Source: an uncultured Pseudomonadota bacterium
Lineage (GTDB): Bacteria; Bdellovibrionota_B; Oligoflexia; Oligoflexales; CAIYRB01
Assembly (NCBI GenBank): GCA_903928445.1
Contig: CAIYRB010000141.1
Location: forward strand, 1-33,235
Direction: 5' to 3'
DNA length: 33,235 bases
In this document: piece by piece, positions 16,410 to 23,849 of the stretch
Layout of the letters: each line of letters begins with the position of its first letter
How positions within the stretch are numbered: the first letter of the stretch is position 1
The notes under the pieces: generated by a model
Seen by the model: only the letters and a program-made list of their open reading frames with translations
What the model was told of the DNA's origin: nothing
Database searches by the model: none
Made by a program: the position numbers and the translations under genes

Positions 16410-17517
16410 GAGTCACCGCCTTTGGCGCCGCTTTGCCCTTGCTTGGGGCAGCTGAGTCGGCCTCGGGCGCAGCTTTTTCCGCTTCCTGACTCTTCAGCTG
16501 CTCAGTTTGACTGTCGATCGTGCCCTTCTGCTCTTGCACCTTATCTTCGAGACTCAGCACCTTCGCGTCCTGAGCGGCCTTTTTCTGATTCAACTCGTCA
16601 CGCTGTTTAGCAAACTGCCGCCGCTCTTCACCAAAGGCTTTGATTTTTGTTTCTGCCTTCTCGTCCGCCTCCTTGAGCTTCTTACGCTGATCATCCAGTT
16701 CCATGGCCAACTTCGACTTGGCTTCAGAGAAGCCGCTTAGCCGCAGCGAGTACTCATCCTCCCAGCCCGAGGAGTGACGATCGGCGAGTTCTCCGGCATG
16801 ACTCTGTAGCATATGCACGTCGAGGAGGTCTTCGGTGGTCAGATCATCGCCGCTAGCAAGGCGGTCATAGGGAATGCGGGCTTGGACAGTGACCTCGTTG
16901 ACGTGATCCTCGTACTGTGATTTACGGTCGAGCATAGCCAGGACGTCGCCGTTCTCGTAGCGATGGACGATCTGCATTTTAAAGTCCTTGAGCAGCGGGA
17001 TATCGCCCTTTTCGGCTGGCTCGAGATCGGGAAGCGCTTTGAGCAGTTCAGCTTCCAGCTCGTCACCGCCTTTGCCATCGCCTTTGCCGTCGCCGCTTTT
17101 TGCCCCCTTGCCAGCTTTATCCTTATCCTTCTCTTTGTCTTTATCCTTATCTTTACCCTTCGCCGTACCGTCTTTTTTCCGCTCACCCTGGCGGTTAGCG
17201 ACCACTTGAATTTTGACGAAGCGCCCAACATTGAGCGGCCCCGTCGGCGTGAACAAATAATTGCGCTCATTGTCCGGATTGAATAGCGACCCCGTCTCAT
17301 TGGGACGATCCGCCTCGGCGACAGCGATGCGCTTTTGTTTGACGAAAAGTTCTGGCGGCGCCACCTCGCCAGTGCCCCGACTACCGCCCATCAGATGATC
17401 GGTTTCCTTGCTGAATAGATCGGGATTGCGCGCAGAAATGGGGTGTAACTGCGGCACGCAAGCAAGGACCAGCGTGAGCAGGCAAAGACCGAGGCAGATG
17501 TGGCTAAATCGGGACAT
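16402..17517 (-). CDS. flgH: Flagellar L-ring protein FlgH, enlarged form
   Basis: A 371-residue lipoprotein forming the outer-membrane L-ring; the usual FlgH is about 230. Seen: signal peptide and lipobox VLAC (Cys20), GSLFNPDNERNYLFTPTGPLNVGRFVKIQVV (76-106; compare GSLW...LF...VGD-I-V-x-V in the family), ENGDVLAMLDRKSQYEDHVNEVTVQARIPYDRL (188-220; compare NG-x-L-x-V-x-G...V-x-L-x-G-x-V-R-P-x-D-I), and AGELADRHSSGW (241-252). Two parts are not in ordinary FlgH: a K/D/E/G-rich insert at 112-152 with repeated KDKD units, and a C-terminal coiled coil (about 264-347) plus an A/P/K tail. Position between flgA and flgI supports the call. The ATG at 17517 is 7 nt after flgA with a weak GAGAAG site. 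Confidence 0.82.
   Translation of the reverse strand: MSRFSHICLGLCLLTLVLACVPQLHPISARNPDLFSKETDHLMGGSRGTGEVAPPELFVKQKRIAVAEADRPNETGSLFNPDNERNYLFTPTGPLNVGRFVKIQVVANRQGERKKDGTAKGKDKDKDKEKDKDKAGKGAKSGDGKGDGKGGDELEAELLKALPDLEPAEKGDIPLLKDFKMQIVHRYENGDVLAMLDRKSQYEDHVNEVTVQARIPYDRLASGDDLTTEDLLDVHMLQSHAGELADRHSSGWEDEYSLRLSGFSEAKSKLAMELDDQRKKLKEADEKAETKIKAFGEERRQFAKQRDELNQKKAAQDAKVLSLEDKVQEQKGTIDSQTEQLKSQEAEKAAPEADSAAPSKGKAAPKAVTRG
17062..17184 (-). repeat. Low-complexity Lys/Asp/Glu/Gly coding repeat inside flgH
   Basis: Codes for residues 112-152 of FlgH. Alternating Lys and Asp/Glu codons give a near-6-bp DNA periodicity (TTATCC/TTATCT units on the plus strand), followed by Gly-Lys-Asp-Gly units. 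Such tracts can vary in length by slippage in 6-nt steps without breaking the frame. Confidence 0.6.
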
Positions 17518-17524
17518 GAGCTTC

Positions 17525-18607
17525 TCAAAAGGCGAGTTGGACCGTGTGACTATCGATAGCTCGAACGCGTAGCTTTTTCTTCGTGCTCGGGTAGACCGCC
17601 TCTACTTGCTGGCCAGCGCTCGCGTCGGCAAGGATCCGAACCTGGCTGGACACGTTGAGACCGCGGTTTTGCAGTTGCAGGGTCGCCATTTGACCGCGTT
17701 TGAGCAGGCGCGGGGTCTCCACGTCGGTCGCCAGCACCGGTGCCTGGGTGGCGACGTCATGGCGCAACCGATGCGCCACCAATTCCTCTGCAGTATCGGC
17801 GTAGTGCGCAGCAATTCGATCTGCCGGCACCCAGTCATAGTTCAAGTCGCTAGCTTGTAGCAGAGTTCCTTTAGCCAGCGAGCGGGCGGCAATCCAGTGC
17901 CGTTCCTTCACCCTAAACTGAGCATTGACCACGAAGCTCTGCCCCCCTTCACCAGGCGCTGCCGTCTTGGAGCGACAGATCACGGTCATCCGCTGCGTTA
18001 CACTCACGACGCGGTGCCCAGGCTGTTTGAGGCGTTCCTCCGGCCACTCAGGAAAGTCAAAGAGCAGCTCACCCGCATGCACTTTGACCGGCGCCAGCAA
18101 GGCGACATGCTCAACTTGGACCTGGACCCTTGCCTCAGCGGAGTCTGTGGGCTCGAAGTGCGATTTCACAGCGGCAAGCAAGCGCCCCTCGTCAAGTAGG
18201 ACGCTCGTGCTGCTGACCTTGATCAGTTTGGCTCCATGCAATTTTAGCAGCGCTCCTGGCCATTCCTTGGCTAAAAGCGCTGCTAGTTTATCGCTATGCC
18301 AGACGATGCTGTGACCTGGCTCTGGGCTCGCACCGAGATCGATGGCGTAGGCTTCGGCGCAGATGCGCGGGCTGCCTGAACAGCTAGCAAGGTCACCCAG
18401 GTATACCCGCGGCTGCGGCGTTTCGACGCTGCCTTTCATGGTGAAAGCAGCCGCCAAAGCAACCTGCGGTGCCATATCGAGGTCAGCCCCAAGCCCACCT
18501 TCATCTAGGTCGTCCTCATCGACATAGGCCTGTAGGCTGTCGGCGGCGAGTGCCGGCCACGGCACGATCAAAAGTCCTACACATGCCCATTGACGCAACC
18601 AGTTCAT
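17525..18607 (-). CDS. flgA: Flagellar basal body P-ring formation chaperone FlgA
   Basis: A 360-residue periplasmic chaperone for P-ring assembly. Seen: a signal peptide (about 1-23, ending ALAAD), and a C-terminal SAF-like domain starting at HWIAARSLAKGTLLQASDLNYDWVPADRI (about 235-265). The closing region LLKRGQMATLQLQNRGLNVSSQVRILADASAGQQVEAVYPSTKKKLRVRAIDSHTVQLAF is the usual FlgA ending (RG-x-x-V-x-L...G-x-x-V-x-x-x-x-x-A-x-x-x-x-x-x-G...V-R-x). It is longer than E. coli FlgA (219); the extra residues are N-terminal and include an acidic stretch (VDEDDLDEGGLGADLD). I chose the ATG at 18607 with TGGAGG upstream at 5-nt spacing, because the longer frame runs back into flgG. The ATG is 19 nt after the flgG stop. 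Confidence 0.88.
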   Translation of the reverse strand: MNWLRQWACVGLLIVPWPALAADSLQAYVDEDDLDEGGLGADLDMAPQVALAAAFTMKGSVETPQPRVYLGDLASCSGSPRICAEAYAIDLGASPEPGHSIVWHSDKLAALLAKEWPGALLKLHGAKLIKVSSTSVLLDEGRLLAAVKSHFEPTDSAEARVQVQVEHVALLAPVKVHAGELLFDFPEWPEERLKQPGHRVVSVTQRMTVICRSKTAAPGEGGQSFVVNAQFRVKERHWIAARSLAKGTLLQASDLNYDWVPADRIAAHYADTAEELVAHRLRHDVATQAPVLATDVETPRLLKRGQMATLQLQNRGLNVSSQVRILADASAGQQVEAVYPSTKKKLRVRAIDSHTVQLAF

Positions 18608-18626
18608 CCAGCCTCCACACAACTTA

Positions 18627-19406
18627 TTAACGAATAGCAACCGTAGCCTGTAGCATTTCATCTCCAGTCTTGATCACCTTCGAGTTCATTTCGTAGGCGC
18701 GCTGACCGGAGATCATGTTGACCATCTCTTCGACGATGTTGACGTTAGCGGCTTCAAGCTGCTGATGGTAGACAGCACCCATGCCGTTTTGATTGGCGAC
18801 CCCGACCACGGCTTCGCCGCTCGCCTCGGTGGCATTGTAGAGATTGCGCCCCTTCGATTGGAGGCCCATCGGATTAATGAAGTTGGCGAGTTGGATCTGG
18901 CCGATGTCTTGCTTTTCGCCGTTCACCGCCACGGTGACGACACCGTCGAGACCGACCACGAGGTTGGTTGCGCCTTGGGGCCGCGTGATTTCATCGACCA
19001 GCGGAAAGCCGTCGGCGGTCACAAGACGCCCGCCGTTGTCCCACTTAAAGTTGCCGTCGCGTGTGAACGCCGTCGAGCCGTCTTCCATTTGCACGCGAAA
19101 AAACCCCTGGCCCTCCACCATGAAGTCGGTTTCATTGCCAGTCATCTTGACGGCGCCGGTGGTAAACATCTTGTCTACCGAGGATAGCCTGGTGCCCGAG
19201 CCAATCTGGATGCCGCTCGGCACCACCGTGCCCGTGGTGCTGTTCTGACCTGGGGCCTTCAGTGTTTGATAGAGCAAATCGTGAAAATTCGCCCGCGACT
19301 TCTTAAACGAGTTGGTATTTAAGTTGGCCAGGTTGTTGGACGTGACATCGATGTTTTGCTGCATCGCTTCCATGCCCGTCGCTGCCGTATACAGAAGTCG
19401 CATCAT
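18627..19406 (-). CDS. flgG: Flagellar basal-body distal rod protein FlgG
   Basis: A 259-residue distal rod protein, exactly the usual size. Seen: MMRLLYTAATGMEAMQQNIDVTSNNLANLNTNSFKKSRANFHDLLYQTLKAPG, with the ANxxTxxFK rod signature, then the MTGNETDFMVEGQGFFRVQMEDGSTAFTRDGNFKWD core. The C-terminal QQLEAANVNIVEEMVNMISGQRAYEMNSKVIKTGDEMLQATVAIR is the standard rod/hook helix. The ATG at 19406 has GGAGAG about 8 nt upstream; a second ATG follows directly. It sits between flgF and flgA in the sigma-54-driven operon. Confidence 0.97.
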   Translation of the reverse strand: MMRLLYTAATGMEAMQQNIDVTSNNLANLNTNSFKKSRANFHDLLYQTLKAPGQNSTTGTVVPSGIQIGSGTRLSSVDKMFTTGAVKMTGNETDFMVEGQGFFRVQMEDGSTAFTRDGNFKWDNGGRLVTADGFPLVDEITRPQGATNLVVGLDGVVTVAVNGEKQDIGQIQLANFINPMGLQSKGRNLYNATEASGEAVVGVANQNGMGAVYHQQLEAANVNIVEEMVNMISGQRAYEMNSKVIKTGDEMLQATVAIR

Positions 19407-19430
19407 AAAGGTCGCTCTCCAAGACGGATA

Positions 19431-20219
19431 TTAAGCTCTTATCTCGCCGATTTGCGTCGCTGACTTTTCCATCATTTTATCGAAATCGTTCACTGCTTTT
19501 TGGTATGCCTCGTAGGAACGATGGGCGACGATCATATTGGTCAGGTTCTTAATCGCGTTGACATTAGACCCTTCGAGAAAGCCTTGGCGCACTTGCGGAT
19601 GTGGCACCAGCTTCAAAGCCTCAGTCGGGCCTTCGTAGTGGAACAGGTTGTCTCCTACCCGCTCCATGGCACTCGGATCCGTCGCGCGAAACAGCTGCAT
19701 CTTGTCGATCAACTGCCCGTCCTGCCAAACCTCGCCACCGTCATTGATCTGAAACGCTCCGCTGCGCACGACGATGTCGCCCTTCTCTCCGACCACGGGC
19801 AACCCCTCCTTGGTCATCAGAACGCCGTCGCGACTCAGTGCGAGTGAGCCATTCCGGGTGTAGCGCATCCCCTCGGGCGAATGTACCGCCAGCATGCCTG
19901 GCCCCTCGATCATGATATCGGTCGGGTTCTTGGTATCCATCGCCGGCCCTTGAGCATCGTCCCTGGTGACGTCCGCGATGCCGACGTAGGCCATTTCATT
20001 GCCGCGCTGATGCATCAGCTGCTCGACCCCGACCTTATAATTGGCCGGCGGCAACGGCGACTCGTAGTTCTTATCCGGCTCGGCCTCGAGCAAGGTAAAG
20101 GCAATCCGGTCGCCCTTGAAGGCAACGGTGTTCATGTTCGCCATGTTGTTGGCGATGGTTTCAAGAACCCGCTCCTGCGCGATCGCACCTGACAGCGGCG
20201 AATAGATGTTCTGAAGCAT
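19431..20219 (-). CDS. flgF: Flagellar basal-body rod protein FlgF
   Basis: A 262-residue proximal rod protein. Seen: MLQNIYSPLSGAIAQERVLETIANNMANMNTVAFKGDRIAF, with the ANNxAN...FK signature, a central hook/basal-body domain (MIEGPGMLAVHSPEGMRYTRNGSLALSRDGVLMTKEGLPVVG), and the C-terminal FLEGSNVNAIKNLTNMIVAHRSYEAYQKAVNDFDKMM. The order flgF then flgG is universal. I chose the ATG at 20219 with AGGAAG 7-8 nt upstream; a longer frame reaching 20264 would start inside the promoter region. It is the first gene of the operon and lies about 40 nt downstream of the predicted sigma-54 start site. Confidence 0.93.
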   Translation of the reverse strand: MLQNIYSPLSGAIAQERVLETIANNMANMNTVAFKGDRIAFTLLEAEPDKNYESPLPPANYKVGVEQLMHQRGNEMAYVGIADVTRDDAQGPAMDTKNPTDIMIEGPGMLAVHSPEGMRYTRNGSLALSRDGVLMTKEGLPVVGEKGDIVVRSGAFQINDGGEVWQDGQLIDKMQLFRATDPSAMERVGDNLFHYEGPTEALKLVPHPQVRQGFLEGSNVNAIKNLTNMIVAHRSYEAYQKAVNDFDKMMEKSATQIGEIRA

Positions 20220-20270
20220 GACGAACTTCCTGAAAATGGACACGGATGAAGTTAGGGGTGTCATTACTTA

Positions 20271-20287
20271 AGCAACAATGGTGCCAA
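20271..20287 (-). promoter_or_regulatory. Sigma-54 promoter of the flgF operon
   Basis: On the minus strand TTGGCACCATTGTTGCT: TGGCAC at 20286-20281, 5-nt spacer, TTGCT at 20275-20271. The invariant GG and GC are 10 nt apart. This matches the RpoN consensus TGGCAC-N5-TTGCW at every position. The 17-nt core, including the spacer, is identical to the site at 33129-33145. Transcription from it needs RpoN and an enhancer-binding protein. Confidence 0.9.
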
Positions 20288-20292
20288 CTTTT

Positions 20293-20318
20293 GTCACAGC
20301 AGGCGTCAACGCCGTGAC
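20293..20318. promoter_or_regulatory. Dyad next to the flgF sigma-54 promoter, candidate activator site
   Basis: GTCAC and GTGAC at the ends (20293-20297, 20314-20318) enclose an inner GGCG-TCAA-CGCC dyad. The dyad begins 6 nt upstream of the -24 element, closer than most enhancer sites. Other symmetrical sequence nearby is TTTGCGGCAAA at 20358-20368. Activator binding is inference. Confidence 0.3.
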
Positions 20319-20491
20319 CAAACGCTAACCACCATAGACCCTGAAGCTAAGCGTCTATTTGCGGCAAAGCTTAAAGCCGGCAGATTCGCTGGGGCGTCAG
20401 AGAAGAGAGAGGCAGAGCTTACCTAGCGTCAATGCAGCGGCGGCTGGGTGGCACCGCTTTGACGCGGTCCGCACGAGCCACAGGCCCTGCC

Positions 20492-21673
20492 TCAAGCGCC
20501 AAGCTTTAACACATCTTGCTGGATGGTCGGACGCTGCAGCACGCGGTGGTAAACAGCAAGCAAATCCGTCGCCATATTCGCGCTCAGGAACTGCTCCGCG
20601 CGCTCCACAGCCGCCGTAGCAAGGCGCTGCCTAAGGGCCAAATGATTGATGATTTGGCAGACCCTACCGGCAAACGGTGCCGTCTCCTGCGGTGTTAGAT
20701 AGCCAGTCTCTTCGTGCAGGACGGCGTCCCTCGTCCCGGGTGCATCGACGCCAACAACCGGCAGACCAGCGGCCATCGCCTCGATCACCACCAAGCCTTG
20801 GGTCTCAAAGACCGAGCCAAAGACAAAGACGTCGGCGGCAGCAAGGAGGTGGCGTAACTCGGTACGTTGGATGTAGCCGGTAAAGCGAACACAGGGCGTA
20901 AGGGCCATTTGGTCGACCAAGGCCTCGAGGTGAACGCGCTCAGGGCCATCACCGACGACCAAGAGTATCGCCTCCGTTTCTCTTGCAGCCACTTCGGCAA
21001 AGGCGTGGATGAGAAACTCGAGCGACTTCTCCTTGCCTATCCGGCCCATGGTGATACAGACCTTAGCCGACTCGCTCAGTCCAAGCGCCGCGCGAGTTGC
21101 AGCGCGGTCTCCGCTGCGAAACATCTTCGGCTCAATGCCCGTCGGTAGAACGGTGATCGGTTTGCTGACCCCTTGTTTGATGAGCAAGTCCTTGATGCTC
21201 CCACTTGGGGCAATGACCACATCGCCCGCATTGTCAAAGCGTCGCATGAGGTAGATCGCTAAGGCGCGCAAATAGGTGGCACCCGGCACCGGCAGATAAT
21301 GCAGCGTGTCCTCAAACCGGGTGTGATGGGTGACCACCACGGGCAAGCGATATTTTCGTGCATGCCAAAGTCCAAAGAGACCCATACTAAAAGGCGTATG
21401 CAGGTGGACGACATCGAGCTTGAGCGCGCTCATCGCCGCGAAATGGCGTAATGGCAACGGATAACTTAGACGCTGCTCCGGGGCAAAGAACACCTGCGAT
21501 GACCGAAAAAGATAGGTACCAGCGGGCGCGCCACCATCACCGACTGCCTCTCCGGGCACGAACAGAAAGATTTCATGACCCAAAGCTTCTAACTGCTTTT
21601 TGGCCGTGCTGACGGAGCTGACGACGCCGTTGATCCGCTGCATATCGCAGTCGACAAACATACCAATCCGCAT
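20492..21673 (-). CDS. Glycosyltransferase family 4 (GT-B fold)
   Basis: A 393-residue retaining glycosyltransferase that probably works on the cytoplasmic face of the inner membrane. Seen: MRIGMFVDCDMQRINGVVSSV (glycine-rich N-terminal acceptor loop), DVVHLHTPFSMGLFGLWHARKYRLPVVVTHHTRFEDTLHY, and the C-terminal GT4 donor-binding region with the E-x7-E motif in FETQGLVVIEAMAAGLPVVGVDAPGTRDAVLHEETGYL. The pattern is close to glycolipid glycosyltransferases such as diacylglycerol glucosyltransferase or PimB-type mannosyltransferases; the acceptor cannot be fixed. It has AAAGG before the ATG at 21673 and lies upstream of flgF on the same strand, but flgF has its own promoter, so it is not clearly a flagellar gene. 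Confidence 0.88.
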   Translation of the reverse strand: MRIGMFVDCDMQRINGVVSSVSTAKKQLEALGHEIFLFVPGEAVGDGGAPAGTYLFRSSQVFFAPEQRLSYPLPLRHFAAMSALKLDVVHLHTPFSMGLFGLWHARKYRLPVVVTHHTRFEDTLHYLPVPGATYLRALAIYLMRRFDNAGDVVIAPSGSIKDLLIKQGVSKPITVLPTGIEPKMFRSGDRAATRAALGLSESAKVCITMGRIGKEKSLEFLIHAFAEVAARETEAILLVVGDGPERVHLEALVDQMALTPCVRFTGYIQRTELRHLLAAADVFVFGSVFETQGLVVIEAMAAGLPVVGVDAPGTRDAVLHEETGYLTPQETAPFAGRVCQIINHLALRQRLATAAVERAEQFLSANMATDLLAVYHRVLQRPTIQQDVLKLGA

Positions 21674-21982
21674 GCTGCGTGCCTTTCAGCGAATGATGAT
21701 GATGAAGACTACTTAAGACTAGCAGGCGCTAGATCAAATGCAAATGGGCGGGTAAGCCGAATCTCGGCGCAAAAATCGCCGCGACTGAATATAACATTCC
21801 ATTATTTATGATATTTTTCCTACCGCTTCATCTTCGCTTCATGTCGGCTCCGGACCGGCAATATAACACCATGTTATTATTGTGATTTACAATTTCTTTT
21901 CAAAATACTGGCGACTGGCTGGCCGGACAGTTACTGTTTAGATAAGAAAAGCTCGAATCCATCATCGCAGGAGAATCAGTCA
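21674..21982. promoter_or_regulatory. 309-nt AT-rich divergent spacer with repeated operator-like sequences
   Basis: Between the GT4 gene (minus) and the metallopeptidase gene (plus). Seen: two related 18-nt elements beginning AATATAACA and ending TTAT, at 21788-21805 and 21860-21877, 72 nt apart. The second contains the dyad ATAACA-CCA-TGTTAT. A third dyad ATTGT-GATTT-ACAAT follows at 21879-21893. This looks like a regulator-binding region. AGGAGAA at 21970-21976 serves the downstream ATG. No clean -35/-10 pair was found. Confidence 0.45.
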
Positions 21983-22885
21983 ATGGCACATCATTACGCT
22001 ATGGGTATGCTCATGACCGGACTGTTGGCAACGGCCTCAGCCCAAGCCGCTGAACATCGAGAGACGTTCATGCCGGAGAACGATTTGAATCTGCAAGACT
22101 GCCGCGACTGCGAATCGGGGGCTGGCCTTACCGAGGCGCAGTTCAATACCACGATTGATAAGGCTGAAAAGATCTTCTCTCCAATCATCAAAGCCCACGG
22201 CGGCCGCTTGAGCGTTGCTCGGCTATGGAACGACAGCACGGTCAATGCCTCGGCGATGCAGATCTTCAGCCTCTGGCAGGTCAACATGTATGGGGGGCTG
22301 GCGCGCCGCCCGGAGATCACCGTCGACGGCTTTACATTAGTGCTGTGCCATGAGATCGGTCACCACCTGGGTGGCTTCCCCTTCGTCTCTTATTGGGGCG
22401 CCGATGAAGGTGAGGCGGACTATTTCGCCACCCATGTTTGCCCAGCCCTGTGGTGGAACGACGAAGCGAGTATCAACGCATCTGCCCGCGGCGCCGTTCC
22501 TCTGACGGCAAAAAATGCCTGTGACGATATCTACAAGACCGAATCTGCACAGAACCTCTGCTACCGCTCGATGCTAGCCAGCAAATCGATCTCTGACCTG
22601 CTAGCCGCGCTACGCCATGGCACGGTCAGCTTCGATCAACACGACGAACATGTCGTGGACGAAACCGATCACGCTCATCCTGCAGCGCAGTGCCGCCTTG
22701 ATACCTATGCCGCGGCCACGATCTGCACCCAGCCATGGGATCTCAGCATCATCCCAGGCAAGAGGGGCTTCTTCCCCGATAACGGGCATGGCGGCGAACA
22801 GGATTCGGCAAACTTCACCTGCACGGCTTCGGGCCAATACCAGGTTGGTCTGCGTCCGCGCTGCTGGTTTAAGCCGACGCTGTAA
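21983..22885 (+). CDS. Secreted HExxH zinc metallopeptidase-like protein
   Basis: A 300-residue exported protein. Seen: a signal peptide (about 1-22, GLLATASAQAAEH), the zinc motif HEIGH at 123-127 within CHEIGHHLGGFPF, and a downstream DEGEADYFATHVC (141-153) whose E142-x-x-A-D supplies a plausible third zinc ligand. This is the gluzincin arrangement also seen in M48-type peptidases. Many cysteines (C40, C43, C122, C153 and more in the C-terminal half) suggest disulfides in the periplasm or outside. The C-terminal 80 residues (Gln/His/Cys-rich, CRLDTYAAATICTQPWD...CTASGQYQVGLRPRCWF) may be a separate binding domain. The substrate is unknown. The ATG at 21983 has AGGAGAA about 6 nt upstream. 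The stop lies 4 nt before the first REP-like repeat. Confidence 0.8.
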   Translation: MAHHYAMGMLMTGLLATASAQAAEHRETFMPENDLNLQDCRDCESGAGLTEAQFNTTIDKAEKIFSPIIKAHGGRLSVARLWNDSTVNASAMQIFSLWQVNMYGGLARRPEITVDGFTLVLCHEIGHHLGGFPFVSYWGADEGEADYFATHVCPALWWNDEASINASARGAVPLTAKNACDDIYKTESAQNLCYRSMLASKSISDLLAALRHGTVSFDQHDEHVVDETDHAHPAAQCRLDTYAAATICTQPWDLSIIPGKRGFFPDNGHGGEQDSANFTCTASGQYQVGLRPRCWFKPTL

Positions 22886-22889
22886 AACA

Positions 22890-23011
22890 TAGGGGGTCAG
22901 TCACCCCCGCTATTCGGGTAGGGGGTCAGTCACCCCCGCTAACCTACTGATTTAGTTGGGGGTCAGACCCCCAACTAAATCAGTAGGTTAGCGAGGGTGA
23001 CTGACCCCCTA
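22890..23011. repeat. REP-like palindromic element (direct repeats plus 46-bp-arm inverted repeat)
   Basis: A 23-nt unit TAGGGGGTCAGTC...GCTA occurs at 22890-22912 and 22919-22941. The second copy opens a giant inverted repeat centred on 22965: 22919-22964 pairs with 22966-23011 at 45 of 46 positions, the exception being C22936/A22994. Smaller hairpins are nested in it: GGGGGT-CAGTC-ACCCCC in each unit and GGGGGTC-A-GACCCCC at the centre. A GTAG tetranucleotide (22918-22921) precedes the second unit, as in RAYT-mobilised REP sequences. It fills the gap between the metallopeptidase and phosphatase genes. Confidence 0.85.
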
Positions 23012-23031
23012 AACCCCCAAACGAGGTACCA

Positions 23032-23784
23032 ATGCATTTGCGCACCAGTCAGCCGAAGGCCTCCGTCGCCAGACCTCGCCACCGTGTGGCCGCCTACTCA
23101 GCCTTGGCCTGGCTGGTCCTTGCGGGAATGGTCCCACCAGCCATGGCCTACGCCGAAGCTCCCGTAAGCAACGCGCCAAAGCTCCGATTTCTCACGCCTG
23201 ATGCGGTGCAAATCGCCAGCGTCATCAGTGCGGCCCCAGCACCGGGCAGCGCGGTCGATCAATTAGACAATGGAGTCTTGCGGCTACAGCAGTCAAATCG
23301 CAGCGTCGAGGACTGCGCGCGCGCCGCAGCGGAAGTTGTGCACTCCCTGGATAACTTTTTTGGACCGGCTCGCGGTCCCTTGACAGCGGCTGAGGTGAGT
23401 CGGCTAGATCCTTTGTTTTCCCAGTTGGTCGGCGAGATTAAGTTCTTCTCCAACCAAGGCAAGGGCATCTGGCACCGCCCTCGGCCCTACGATGAAGACA
23501 GGACTTTAGTCCCCTGCGTCGAAAAGGAATCGACCTTTGCCTACCCAAGCGGTCACGCCACGGTGTCAAAAGCCTTTGCACAGATCCTTAGTAAGGCCTT
23601 TCCCGAGCGCGCTCAAGCCTTCCAAGTCGCGGCCGACCACGTCGCGATCGACCGCGTCATCAGCGGCCTCCATCACCCGTCCGATGTCCTTGCTGGTCAG
23701 ACGCTAGGGGTGGTGATCGGCATTGCGCTGCTACAAAACAGCAAATTCAGTGCAGCCTTAGACGCCGTTGCCAAGGCGCCCTAA
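23032..23784 (+). CDS. Class A nonspecific acid phosphatase / PAP2 family, periplasmic
   Basis: A 250-residue exported phosphatase. Seen: an N-terminal signal sequence (about 18-42, VAAYSALAWLVLAGMVPPAMAYAEA) and the three-part PAP2 catalytic signature: K144-x6-R151-P152 (KGIWHRPRP), PSGH at 172-175 with phosphohistidine proton donor H175 region, and R208-x5-H214-x3-D218 (DRVISGLHHPSD). The soluble character and single N-terminal hydrophobic segment fit class A acid phosphatases (PhoN/PhoC type) rather than membrane PAP2 lipid phosphatases. In the last motif the usual Ser before Arg is Asp207. The ATG at 23032 has GAGGT about 5 nt upstream and starts 20 nt after the giant palindrome, so any promoter lies within or before that repeat. 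Confidence 0.9.
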   Translation: MHLRTSQPKASVARPRHRVAAYSALAWLVLAGMVPPAMAYAEAPVSNAPKLRFLTPDAVQIASVISAAPAPGSAVDQLDNGVLRLQQSNRSVEDCARAAAEVVHSLDNFFGPARGPLTAAEVSRLDPLFSQLVGEIKFFSNQGKGIWHRPRPYDEDRTLVPCVEKESTFAYPSGHATVSKAFAQILSKAFPERAQAFQVAADHVAIDRVISGLHHPSDVLAGQTLGVVIGIALLQNSKFSAALDAVAKAP

Positions 23785-23791
23785 GGCCATT

Positions 23792-23841
23792 AGGTTTAGG
23801 CTTGGGCGCACGACTCAAAGTCGCGTCCAAGCTCTAAACCT
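23792..23841. terminator. Long hairpin between convergent phosphatase and glycosyltransferase genes
   Basis: AGGTTTAG (23792-23799) pairs with CTAAACCT (23834-23841), GCTTGG (23800-23805) with CCAAGC (23827-23832), and CGACT with AGTCG around a CAA loop. One T is bulged. It lies symmetrically between two convergent stop codons, so it may block read-through both ways. There is no clear T-tract. Confidence 0.55.
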
Positions 23842-23849
23842 CTACCGCC

